Of a stretch of 64,000 bases of DNA, positions 44,717 to 56,870 are shown in pieces. Under the pieces are notes generated by a model, which saw only the letters and a list, made by a program, of their open reading frames with translations, searched no databases and was not told the origin of the DNA. The first letter of the stretch is position 1, and the number at the start of each line of letters is the position of its first letter. The stretch is from Obelidium mucronatum (taxonomy: Eukaryota > Chytridiomycota > Chytridiomycetes > Chytridiales > Chytriomycetaceae), in the NCBI GenBank assembly GCA_025765595.1, contig JAIVFH010000086.1:62001-126000 (forward strand), written 5' to 3'. A program made the translations under genes and the position numbers.

Positions 44717-45698
44717 TTACTCGCGAGGCGACTGGAGTTCATGCAAGAGCGTTTGTGACAACTCTTCGACAGAGTTCTCTACTATTAAGCCAGAGGAGGT
44801 GGCTGCTACTTCGCGACTATTAGGCAGTGTCTTGTTTGATACTGCCTCAATTAGTCGTAGCAGCTCCTTGTCGTCGCTCAGCTTTTCACGAACTTTTTCT
44901 TCATGACAGTGTTAATAGAAGAGTAAACTGTTATAGGTATACAAGTTACCATTTCCAGAGATGCATTGTACCAGCGTCCATACTGCAATATGCCGTAGTG
45001 ATGTATCTGAGCTTGAAATAAACTTGGCAATGTATTTTCTAAAGTTTTGCCAATGATGCAAGAACATTTGGGTTTCCCGTTCATTCACTGATGATGTGAT
45101 TACACAAGCTTAGAAACACGTCGCGTGAACAGACAAGGATGTGCTTACAATCAACGACGCAGTTTCCAATCGTAAATGCCGAGTTACTCGTTATGTCGCC
45201 ATCTTGGGATGATAAACATAGCCGAATCAGATACTTGAGTAGTTTCAATATTTGTGCCTTGGCTCCTTCTAAATACTGACGTTATTTCCAATGAATCGCA
45301 ATAAAGAAAACACTGACCAACAAGAGCCAAAACTGCCAAACAGGCAGTCATTTCATTCTTGACAGATTCCGAAAGCACGTCATCTTCCAACCGCAGTAAT
45401 TCGCCAATACGATAGATTGCGCCTTCTTTAATAATTATCGTCTTGTTTTCGTCAGAGCTAGCCAAATTCCTGATGGTACTCATTGCATGGCATTGAATTT
45501 CTGAGTTGTCTACAATTAAAAGACCAAGAAGGAGCGGCAAGAATCCGCTTTCGACAATGGGCGTTTCGTTTGATGAGTGGATAGAAATGTTGCGGAGACA
45601 TGCAACTGCCGCCACAACAATTTCAGGGATTTGGGATTGAATTAGTTGCCGTAAAGATGTGAGTCCCTTTTTTTCTACAATCTGCAGTTGAAAGTAGT
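44717..45698 (-). CDS. Vac8-like armadillo-repeat protein, C-terminal part only
   Basis: Vac8 is the vacuolar armadillo protein for inheritance, nucleus-vacuole junctions and autophagy. The exons visible here match only its last armadillo repeats: FQLQIVEKKGLTSLRQLI, CLRNISIHSSNETPIVESGFLP, IQCHAMSTIRNLASSDENKT, EMTACLAVLALV; then SAFTIGNCVV, RHIAVWTLVQCISGN, and a C-terminal exon ending HELQSPRE at 44717. The acidic, acylated N-terminus and the first seven or so repeats are missing; the first recognisable exon starts at an ACATTAG|ACTAC acceptor (45698) and upstream sequence is occupied by the start of the ankyrin gene. A short leader exon upstream (donor GTGAGT near 45805) cannot be excluded. 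Either a truncated paralogue or a gene remnant. Confidence 0.75.
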
Positions 45699-45809
45699 CT
45701 AATGTAGTTGTTAGTTTTGGATTGTAAGGAATTCGCCACGGAAGGAGGACGAATAAACAAGAAATCCGTCGTCGGCAAAGCAATACCGCCTACGGCGGTG
45801 AACTCACAG

Positions 45810-48800
45810 TCGCGAAAATTAAGGCGGCTTCTTACCTGGAATCAAAAAAGTTGAATACGCTTCATGCCGCTGTTCATTCCGGAGATTTGAGAAAGCTCAA
45901 ATCCCTTGTCGCCGAGAAAACTCGTGATGTGAACAAATTAGACACATACCACGGGTTTTCAGCGCTACATCTCGCAGTCGACGAAAACAAGTATGATGTA
46001 GCAACCATATTGATTGAACCAGTGTTGGCGCTGGCTGAAAAAGATGTCAAGACAAAGGAGTTATTTGAAAAATCGGCATTGAAAATAATCAATATTAATG
46101 CTGTCAATCGCGAAGGAAGAACGCCTCTGATTCTGGTAAATTTATACCTACCTTTTTAATTTGCCTTTTTTCTGTTTGAAAGACTTATTCTGCTGTTCAA
46201 GGCTGTGATACGAGGCTATTCCGACATTGTACATTTACTCCTTAAGAATCATGCCGATATTAATATACAAGATATAATTGGCTGTACGGCTCTTCATTAT
46301 GCTATTTATCTTGGTGATATCAGTAGTTTCAAGCTTTTGATGGATCGAGGTGCACAAACTGAAGCGATTGATAAGGTTCGCATGAGTTCAAGACACTTCC
46401 ACATCGCTTAATTATTATTTTCCATAACTGTAGTCTGGAATTCCCTTGTTTTACCATGCCATAAAGTGTAGTCGAGAAAAGATGGCCGAAGTGTTGATTC
46501 AAGGATTGTCCGTCGAAGCACTCAACGCGGCTTATGGACCAGATTCCAGGTATTTAATTTCAAAAATCAGATAGTATGAAACTTATCACAAGTATATTGA
46601 TAGCACTGCTCTTCATCTGGCGGTTGAAAAATCCATGTCTTCCATCGTACATCTGTTGATTGATTTAGGGGCCAATCCAGTCGCTCTCGACAGTGAAAAA
46701 AGGAAACCAGTAGAAAGAATCGACTACTCCGAGTATGATAATGCCATCCAGGAGATTGTAGACTTTCTCACATTGACCGAAATGAGCATGTTTGGGAGCA
46801 TCACAAGTTTCGCTGATACAGTGAATAGCAAGGTTTCAAAGAGTGTTATAAATTTGATTTCCAAGAGTGCGGCTAGTTTGGTTTCGCCCAAGGCGTCACA
46901 GTCCGATTTACTACAGATCGGGACTGCAGTTGATGATGATACAAAAGCAGTTTCAGATAAAGAGGAAGCCCAAAGTGCTGAAGAGATTATTTTAATACCT
47001 GAACTGCAAGTCGAGAATGTATCAATGAACGACAACAAAGCTACAGGTTGCAACATCCCAGAGAGGGAACTAACGGTAAGATAATTCATCTATCTTGGCA
47101 TAAAAGCATTGAATATTCTGGTGGAATACTTAGAGTCCTTTACTGACATTCACTGGAAGCGAACTGTCTGAAGCGGATGACGACGATGATCAAGCTCTCT
47201 CTGACATACATGAGCTCCAAATAGGGCTGTTAGAAGAGACGGTAATGCATTCTTCGGATCAGGTATAACTGAATTTTTCTGAACCTATGTGTTGTTGAAT
47301 TTCGAAAAAGGTTGAAAACGTGGTAGTGAATGATGCTCTGCCGGCAGAACCAAATACGTCAACCGAACTTCAAGAAAATCAAATTGATTCGCCTCACGAA
47401 AGCGGCGCTCCTCTGCTATCAGTCTCTATTTGCAATTCGCAAATTTCTGAACAGCAGAATCAAGCTGCAACCGATGGAAATCAAATTCAAAGTCTTCAAA
47501 TCAAAATCAAAGAGTTGGAGAATTGTTATGAAACTCAGTTGAAATCTTCTGTGGCCAAAATTTCAGCTCTTGAAGCCGAGTTGGCTCAAATATCAGAACC
47601 TGACGACAAAATTATTTCGGGCCCGGATTCAAGTATTATCGATAAATACGAGCTTCGAATCAAAGAATTAGACTCGTCTTTAAAGTTAACGCAGGAACTT
47701 TTGGAAATTAAAGAAGCCGAAACAAGTGAATTAAAAACGTCATTTGAACAGACTCAAACTTTGCACGATCGGGAACAAAAAGAAGTATACAACAAGCTCA
47801 ATAAACTTCAGGGAGAGTTAGATCTCCTTCTGGATTCTGGAAAGGCTGAAAAAACGAGAGATTGTACCATCACTGAATTGCATCAATCACTCGAACATCT
47901 GCAAGCCAAAGTTAGCACCCAAGAGTTGGAAATTACAAACTTGAAAGCAGCGATCCAAATTGGAGAAGGTGATTTGATTATCGTGGCCGCACACAAACTT
48001 ATGTAATACCACGTTTTATAGTTCATGCTCAGTCTTTGTGTGAGAAACTTGACAAAGCGGAAGCTCTTCGCAGCTCACTCCAGAAACAGCTCCACGACTC
48101 TGAGCAAAAAAAAACAGATTTAGAAGTTTGCTCAACGGGTTTGGAATCGCAAATAAACGTGCTACAACAACAGTTGAAAGAATTTGAGACGAAGTATCAT
48201 GCACTTGAGCTCAAGAGTTTGAATCTATCGAAGAACGTAAAAACACTGGAGGACGATGCTGCCAACAGTCAATTGGCTGTTAATGCAGATGTTGATGGAT
48301 TGAAGAAAGAAAATGATGACCTGATGCAGAAATTGGCGAAGTCATTAAAAGACTCAGAGCAACTTTCGAATCGCATAGAAGACCAACAATTCATTATCTC
48401 AGAGCTCCAAGAGCAAATGAAATCCTCTTCGAATGATCTGGCGGAAAAATTAAGTTCTTGGAGGGATGAGAATTTACGAATCTCTCAGGCAGCTGACGAG
48501 GCCAACAAAACCATTCAAGTTCTGGAGAGCAAACTCGATGAGGCCCGTACTCGAAATAGCGAAACGGTTGAAGAGTATTTGGCTTGCAAGGGAGAGTTGA
48601 CGGAACTGGACAGGAAAGTAAAGACTTTGGAAAATCAGATCAGTGCTTTTCAAGTCGAGAACTCGTCCTCGCAGTTACAAATTACAACTCTAAAGGCCAA
48701 ATACGATGAGAAAGTTCTTTTGCTTTGTTCAGCAGAAGCCAATTTGAAATATGAGATTGAGCAAAGGGAGAAGTTCCAACGGCTTTCAGTAAAGCTCGAG

Positions 48801-51800
48801 ACAGAATTTGCCGCATTAAAAACAGAGCTCGCTATCAGCAAAGGGATTATTAATAATCGAGACAATCAGGTTGAGGCATTTCGAGAGAATTTGAAAGAAA
48901 TCAAAGCCGAGCAACAGGGAACAGCCCTCACTGTCAGAGATGCCGAATTAAACTCAGCCTCAGCCTCTGCGATAAAACCGATTAGCTCGAATATTGTACA
49001 GTTCTATGAAGCAGAGTTGGCGAATGTTACACAAAAGCTTTCGCAGGAATACGAGCTACAAGCTACACACCACAACGAAAACATCCAGCTTCTATCGAAC
49101 ATTTCGCTCTTGGAGGAAAATATTTCATTGATTCAGCGGAAATATGAATCCCAAAGAATTACATTAAATGAAAGTAATGAAATGAAAGCGACTGCAGATT
49201 CTAGAATACTGTATTTGCAGGAACAATTGGAAGACTCCAAAGCTAAACATGAAACAACAGTTCAAATTCATATAAATGAAGTCAATGGTCTTAAAGAATC
49301 TATTGCCTCGTTCAAAAAAGAAGTCCAAGAACTCAGGAAATCTCTCTCAGCATCACACAAGGAAAAACTGGATTTGCGGAAACTGTGGGAGGAATCTCAA
49401 GTAGAATTTAAGGCCAAGCTTGGTCACCATCATCAAGAAGTCTCAGACTTGCAGAGACTAAGCAAGCAGCAGTTGGCAATATCTACAGCAGATTTCGAAT
49501 CAAAGCTAGTCATTCTTCAACAAGCCGATGAGATGAAAAGAACGAAAATCTCCCAGCTTGAAGACGCGTATTTGAAATTACAGATCCAATCTACGTCTAC
49601 ACAAGAGGAACATAAATTGGTTATCACAAAACGGGAACAAGAGATAAATGAGCTAAATGAAACCTATAGAAACGCTCAACATGTCATGGCAGAATATGAA
49701 ACCAAAATCAAATTGTACCACGAAAAGGAAGAATTAGCGTTGATTCAATTGACCGACACAGAAACGATTCTGTCAGATTTTAGAACTCAGAATGCTTCAC
49801 TAGAGGCTAGATTGAAGGCTGCGGAATATGGCTCAAAAAATCTTTCATTGGAAATTCTTGCATTGGAAAAGAATATCCAGAAATTGAACAGTCTTTATGA
49901 AGAATCTATTCTCTCTCAGCATTCCATCAAACAGAAACTTGATGAAGCATTGAGTAGGGAAAGCCATATTCAGGCTGAATTTAACTTGCTTCAAAAGGAA
50001 TATGATTTATTCCGCAGCCACAACGAAGGCTTGAAAACCCAACTTCAAGATACCGTCAATTCTCTACAAATCCAGCTTTCAGCCTCTAAAGAAAATGTAG
50101 ACAACCTGTTACAAAACAGCAAGAACTCGATGCAGAGTTTTCAACTCAAAGAAACCGAACTGAGAGAGAAAATAGAGTCATCTCATCGTTCAAGCTCAGC
50201 GCTGCGGGATCAGATCTATGAATTGGAGGGCAACAAGAATTTGATGGATATACAAGTCGCCGAACTTTCTGAAGAAATCAAGTTGCTGCAAACGCAGCTT
50301 GCAGATGCTAAAAACCACGAAGGGGTTCTTTTGGATATGCAAGGCGCTTCCAAAACCATGGAAACCACACTTAGAGAAGAAATCGTGAGCGCACAAGCTC
50401 TAGTATCAAGCCTGGAGCAGCGCGTTGACGAATTGGAGGCGAATAATGCTGCACTGACAACAAAACTCCAGGGCCTCGTCGTCGAAACCGAGTCTCTCCA
50501 AGAGCAGCTTGCAAAGTCGAAATTAAGAGAAGGGTCTCTTGAGGAGCGCCAGCTGGCTTGGCTATCTACTGAGGCTGATCTTAGAGCCGAAGTCGCGTCC
50601 TCTCGTGTTTTGAGCTCAAATCTGCAGGAGCAAGTCAATGAATCAGCAATAAGCAACGCTACTCTGGACAAAAAAGTTGAGACACTTACAGTCGAAATTG
50701 AGTTTCTGCAAACGCAGCTTGCAGATGCTAAAAACCTCGAAGGGGTTCTTTTGGATATGCAAGGCGCTTCCAAAACCGTGGAAACCACACTTAGAGAAGA
50801 AATCGTGAGCGCACAAGCTCTAGTATCAAGCCTGGAGCAACACGTTGACGAATTGGAGGCGAATAATGCTGCACTGACAACAAAACTCCAGGGCCTCGTC
50901 GTCGAAACCGAGTCTCTCCAAGAGCAGCTTGCAAAGTCGAAATTAAGAGAAGGGTCTCTTGAGGAGCGCCAGCTGGCTTGGCTATCTACTGAGGCTGATC
51001 TTAGAGCCGAAGTCGCGTCCTCTCGTGTTTTGAGCTCAAATCTGCAGGAGCAAGTCAATGAATCAGCAATAAGCAACGCTACTCTGGAAAAAAAAGTTGA
51101 GACACTTACAGTCGAAATTGAGTTTCTGCAAACGCAGCTTGCAGATGCTAAAAACCACGAAGGGGTTCTTTTGGATATGCAAGGCGCTTCCAAAACCGTG
51201 GAAACCACACTTAGAGAAGAAATCGTGAGCGCACAAGCTCTAGTATCAAGCCTGGAGCAACACGTTGACGAATTGGAGGCGAATAATGCTGCACTGACAA
51301 CAAAACTCCAGGGCCTCGTCGTCGAAACCGAGTCTCTCCAAGAGCAGCTTGCAAAGTCGAAATTAAGAGAAGGGTCTCTTGAGGAGCGCCAGCTGGCTTG
51401 GCTATCTACTGAGGCTGATCTTAGAGCCGAAGTCGCGTCCTCTCGTGTTTTGAGCTCAAATCTGCAGGAGCAAGTCAATGAATCAGCAATAAGCAACGCT
51501 ACTCTGGACAAAAAAGTTGAGACACTTACAGTCGAAATTGAGTTTCTGCAAACGCAGCTTGCAGATGCTAAAAACCACGAAGGGGTTCTTTTGGATATGC
51601 AAGGCGCTTCCAAAACCGTGGAAACCACACTTAGAGAAGAAATCGTGAGCGCACAAGCTCTAGTATCAAGCCTGGAGCAACACGTTGACGAATTGGAGGC
51701 GAATAATGCTGCACTGACAACAAAACTCCAGGGCCTCGTCGTCGAAACCGAGTCTCTCCAAGAGCAGCTTGCAAAGTCGAAATTAAGAGAAGGGTCTCTT

Positions 51801-54800
51801 GAAGAGCGTCAGCTGGCTTGGCCATCTACTGAGGCTGACCTTAGAGCCGAAGTCGCGTCCTCTCGTGTTTTGAGCTCAAATCTGCAGGAACAGGTCCATG
51901 AATTAGCAATAAGCAACGCTGCGCTGGAAAAAAAAGTCGGGACACTTACGGTCGAAATTGAGTTGCTCCAAACGCAGATTGGAGATGCCGAGATGCCACA
52001 TCTGATTTCGAAAATTTGTAAAAATCCAGTCTCAGAGTGGGAAAAAAAAGATGACTGCTTGCAAGAAGGGAGAAGTTCTTATCATGACATAAAGGATCTG
52101 GATGTAACCAACCAAATGTCGGATCCAATGGAAGCTCAGGCTCAAAAGCCCAGTGGTCGAGTATCTATTATCAATTATATACAACCTGGCATTGTTTCAT
52201 CTGATTCAGAGAAATGGAGATCTGACCCAGGCACAAAACTTCTTGCCAAGAAGCAATTGGATGAAGCCATTGTGGATAACTCATGCTTGCAAAACGAATG
52301 TGACACTTTGAAAAAACGAGTGTATTTGCTTGAAGAAACAATTCAGAACCTCCATGTGGCAGGGGCAGAAAGAACCGAAACAAGTGAACACAATGATCAA
52401 CAACTCAACCTAAAATTGTTGATTGAATGTAACAAAACTTTGCAAGAGGAGCTCAGGATTTCCCAACAACATTGCAAAGAGATGGCTTCAACCAATGCCA
52501 ACATTAACGCCAGGTTTGAAGAAAGCTCAATATCACGCTCTTTATATGAAATTGATGACATCGAGAATCTCCAGCAAGAAAATACAAATATAAACGAACA
52601 ACTCACAGCAGCCCTAAATGAATCTGCTATTTATCGCCAAGATCTGAGGGAGTATAAAATGAAGATTGATATTCTAGAAAATATTATTACGAAGCTTCAA
52701 CCTGATAACGCTAAAGAGAAAGTTGGGAATACTTCCAAAGAGGCAAATTTGGACTGTAACCAATCACAATTGAATCAAGAGCTAAAATCTTCAAAATTCA
52801 TGACTTTGATATCTATTTCAGATTTGGAAGCACTACGACATTCTGTGGCAACATTGACACTTCAACTGGATGAGGAGAAAACCAAATCACAAAGATACCA
52901 GAGTCTCCAAAGCCACTTATCTTCCTTGTCTTTAGCCGCAAATCTCTCAAGCTCAGAAAGCTGTTTGGAGAAACTGCAGGGTGGAGGCCACCAAAATCAT
53001 TCCAGTACAATTGAATCAACAGAAACATTAACTGACGAGCTTCAAACGCCATCAAAGTATAATGCTTCAAAACAAGGATCGCAATTGTCTGGATCCTTGG
53101 GATCATTGAATGGGTTGCAATCCATGTTAAACAATGAAGCAAAAACAGTTGTGATGCGCCTCTCACACCTGGAAGACTCCATTCAAGAAGATACATCAAA
53201 AATGTCAGCAATAATGAAAGAGATAAATATGGATAATGAAGTAGAGAGTAGCATGAAAGATGCCATCAAAGGTGTTTTTGGGACTCAATATGAAAGGAAC
53301 ATTGCAACAAAAACAAAGTTGGCAACAGCTAAAAAGCTAGTACAACAATCCATGAACTCATTCAACCAGGAGCTGGTTGAAATAATCCAATCTCTGGAAC
53401 ACTTAAACAGCAAGCAAACACAGGAAATTAAAAACCTGAAGTTAAAGAACAACCACCTTGCTTCTGCTTTATCGACAGCAGAAGCCGCTGCAGAAAACTT
53501 TGAAACCCAAATCAAGCAACAGCGTATATCAATTGAGTCTGTCTTGAATGAAAGGATCTGCAGCCAACATGAGCTAAATACTGCAAAACAAGAGGCAAGA
53601 CCCAATAAGGAAGAATCATAATTAACATTTTTTTCAGAAAAATCAGCTTGTGATTGCTAAATCTCAGGCTGACAAAGACTTGTTGCAAAGTCGACAAGAA
53701 TTAGCCTACCAGCAGGAAAAGAATCAGATCCTGACTTTAAACAATGCAGATCTACAAACTCAAGTGTTAATCTTGCAGAAAAAGGTATGACCTAGTTTGC
53801 TGGTGCTAAAATTAATAGTATACCATCAAAGAATCAACAAATTAAACAAGAAGCAGAGCAACGGGCTCAAGAGTTAGAAGCCAGAGCCATCAACCTTGAA
53901 AACGACAACCATAAGGCCAAATCACATGTAAGGATGTAAGAGTATCATGCATTACAGATATTTAATAAGCTTGATAGGCCTCATATGAATCTGCAAGAAT
54001 GCAAAGTTCCCATCAGCGAGAATTGCACTATGTGCAAGAAAAATATGAAGAAACAAAGGCAGAAATCACTCATCTGATGGAAAAGGTCTTGCACATACAT
54101 ATATACTAACTGGAACCCAAACTCACATATTTGATTCAGAATCATGACTTAGAGCAGAGCAACAAGCGTCTAAAGCAAAAAATCTTGTGCCAAGAGTCTG
54201 GGTTGTTTGACAAAGGGGTATGTATGGCATTTGATATATATTTATCTGATGAGCTGCGTAGACATCTATGACTGATGTGTTTCTCATGAACCAAACTGAT
54301 AATCAGCTCACTCAACTGTTGAAAGATGTCAAGAACTGTATACAGTGCTTGACTAATACTGCTAATTTTAGTAATAGTGCCAGTGCTAGTCTTGAAGACC
54401 ACATGAAAACTAGTTCCTCCCATAATTTAGACATTAAGAAGATGTTATCATCTGAGTTTGAATCTTTGTCAAGAGGGCTGACTCCTATAAGCAAAACTAT
54501 CAAGGAACTTCAAAGCACAGTCTCTCTCCTTACAACTGAAATTCAGCAAGAAAGAGAAACTGTGAAGGGCCTAAACAAAACTATCACTGAAAAACAAAAC
54601 GAGTCAGCAAAATATGCTTTGGAAAATGAAAAACTTTTGAAAGGCTCTCAGAATCTTGAATTAGAATTATTTAAGCTGAAAATCATCCTGGAGAATCTCT
54701 CAGCTGACAATGCTAAGCTCAAAGATGACCTGAACCAAACAACAAAGTTGAAAGACCACAGTACAACCAAAGTTGTCTCACTTGAACATCAAAATAACAG

Positions 54801-55371
54801 CTTACATCAAGAGCTTTCCCACATGTTGCAAACAGCAAATAAGGCTGAACAGCAAAAGCATGAAATCCATACATTAACAACCAAAATTGAAGAAATTCAA
54901 TCGCAACTCTATGTTTCAATACAAAGCCATGAAGTGAATGCAAGTCGGCTGATGGAATTGACCAACACAAACAAAATACAGCAGATTCAGCTTATAAAAT
55001 TGCAGCAAAAGCTTCATTTAACAGAAGATGCGCTTCAAAAACAAACTGATTTGGTGGAAACCTACAGACGTGAAGCTCTTGTTTGTGAACCTCAAATGAC
55101 ATATTCCACGGAAACAGATCTTCAGAAAAATTTGAAAGACCAGCTCAAGCTTTCAAGAATTGCAAAAAAAGAAAGGCAAACCAAACAAGACCATGACAGG
55201 CTACTTTTATTTGTTTGCAAAACTCTTGAAGAGCATGCTGCTGACAGAAGAATCATAAATTTAGCAGCAAAATTACCCCAGACAGTTCACCAGACAAAAT
55301 CAGATGAGGATAAATTAAAAAGGCTGAAAAGAGATCTCATGGCTCTTTTAAATGCAATTGCATTGAAATAA
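45810..55371 (+). CDS. giant ankyrin-repeat / coiled-coil protein (about 2,900-3,000 residues)
   Basis: One multi-exon gene. The N-terminus has five or six ankyrin repeats (GFSALHLAVDENKYDVATIL, GRTPLIL, AVIRGYSDIVHLLLKNHADIN, GCTALHYAIYLGDISSFKLL, ALHLAVEKSMSSIVHLLIDLGANP). An S/D/E-rich linker leads into an almost unbroken coiled coil; the exon 48022-53603 alone encodes about 1,860 residues. Its centre contains four 420-bp repeats. Short exons (53638, 53842, 53980, 54141) continue the coil, each joined by GT-AG introns, and the last, from about 54263, ends LMALLNAIALK at 55371. The true start is not found; the coding sequence first appears after an acceptor at 45809. Long coils with an ankyrin head suggest a tether or cytoskeletal/centrosomal role, by inference only. 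Confidence 0.85.
50281..51960 (+). repeat. four tandem 420-bp (140-residue) coding repeats
   Basis: Copies begin at 50281, 50701, 51121 and 51541, each opening AGTT-CTGCAAACGCAGCTTGC. Copies 2 and 3 differ at only two of 420 positions; copy 1 has a few changes and copy 4 diverges in its last 160 bp (wobble and non-synonymous changes), then a truncated fifth start appears at 51961. The repeat encodes a coiled-coil segment with QTQLADAK, GVLLDMQGASKT, LEANNAALTTKLQG and SSRVLSSNLQEQV. Being 20 x 7 residues long, each unit adds a whole number of heptads. Confidence 0.97.
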
Positions 55372-55810
55372 ATATGCTTTTATACGCCTAGATAAAATCT
55401 TATTCAGTCAAGAACGTTCTCAGACATAAATATGTGATCAATAACACAATAGCACAATGTAATGTAGTGGGTTCTCACTTCCTTGCAAGCTGTGCTCCGA
55501 CAATTTTGCATTCTATAATTACCTTTCCGTTCAAAGACAAGAACAAGCAGTGTCAGAACCCCAAGTCAAAGCCAAGCACAGCAACCAACAATTCAAGTAC
55601 CTAAACCACCATAAAACAACAACCCCCATCCAATCCAACTAAACTCCCTTCAAAACAGAGTGTCAATTAACAATTTCCACGCGCCGCAAGGCAAGGAGTG
55701 GGGGTTGCTAATGAAAATTTTTTGCGGAAGCCGGAGGAAAATGTCTGTCCTGCCACTTAGGGCAGGAAAATAAACATGCTCGATAACTATTCTTTGCATT
55801 TCAGCTGCCG
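55372..55810. other. intergenic gap before the transposon
   Basis: About 440 bp of spacer behind the giant gene. No reading frame, repeat or RNA is supported. The first element-related sequence is recognisable from about 55811. Confidence 0.4.
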
Positions 55811-55944
55811 TAGCAACTACCAGCGCGGGGTCCGAGCGGCTCGCGCGATTCGGGGTCCGAATAGGGCCCGATTCGGGGTCCGAATAGGGCTCCTAATCAG
55901 ATCCGATTAGGATTTAGTCCAATTCGGAGCCTAATCAGGGCCGA

Positions 55945-56870
55945 TTAGGGGCCCTAGTAGCTCTCCTAATTGCAAATGAGCAAATAGGACTGCTCCTAGT
56001 AGCATTTGTCTGCTCCTAGTAGCACTCCTAATAGCATTTTGCTCTGCCAATTGGAAACCAAATGGCTTTAATACAACTCCTAGTAGGACTCCTATTGGGG
56101 CCCTATTAGCACTATTGAATGTAAAACATCTAAAATAAATGCATTTAAAGGGTAAATAAAATTTTACAAGATTTTTTTATACAACTATGCAAAAATCAAA
56201 GAAAAATCCAAAAATCCAAGAAAAATTCAAAAAAAAAATAAGAAAAATCCAAAAAACCAAGAAAAATCAAAGAAGTATCAAAGAAAAACAACACTCAAAA
56301 TATCACTGGGTTTTCTTCTGAACAGGTTGCCTCTTCCAAGAATTTGCCAACACTCCCTCCTGGCACCCTTGAAAGTACTTTTCAACATCTTGAAAACCTG
56401 TAGGACTCCAACTATATATTTGATGCTTTGGGACCAATCTTGCATTGAACTTTGACATGTGCTTCCCAACATTGCTGTAAGAGAAGATGCAATCTTCTTT
56501 GTCAAAGTAGCTCGTGTATGTTTTTGGAAAGAGCTAGTATAATAAATAAAGGATTATTCAAAGAAATTGCTTGAAGTGATACTAAAATAAAACTTACTCT
56601 TTTGAATTCCAAATCAGCAAAGTAGACTCCAACATAAGCCCGAAAAATTTCCACAGTATTTCCAAAGTTGGGGAATTCCTTTGACAAGGTTGCAGCTGCA
56701 AGAGTTTTGGTCATTGGTGGCTCTCGATCCTGCGTCAGTTAAGAAAAGCGGATACCAACTTCTTTCACTTGACTAATGAACTTGTCTTGGGTGCCGGTGC
56801 GTCCTTTGGCTTTGGCAACAACTTCAGCAACAGACGTGGGGACTTGGCGACGCTGTTTGGATGCGATGGA
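55945..56870. repeat. left copy of a ~0.9-kb inverted repeat
   Basis: Reads as the reverse complement of 62453-63354 over nearly its full length, including the start AGGGGCCCTAGTAGCTC, the block GCCAATTGGAAACCAAATGGC, the A-rich tract and the last exons of the accessory gene. Few coding differences are visible (Y/F, K/Q), so the copies separated recently. Confidence 0.85.

Noticed and set aside
50216..51628. Long open frame of 470 codons on the minus strand inside the giant gene
   Set aside because: It is the antisense shadow of the four coding repeats; its openness follows from the repeated codon pattern and it has no domain, start context or independent support.
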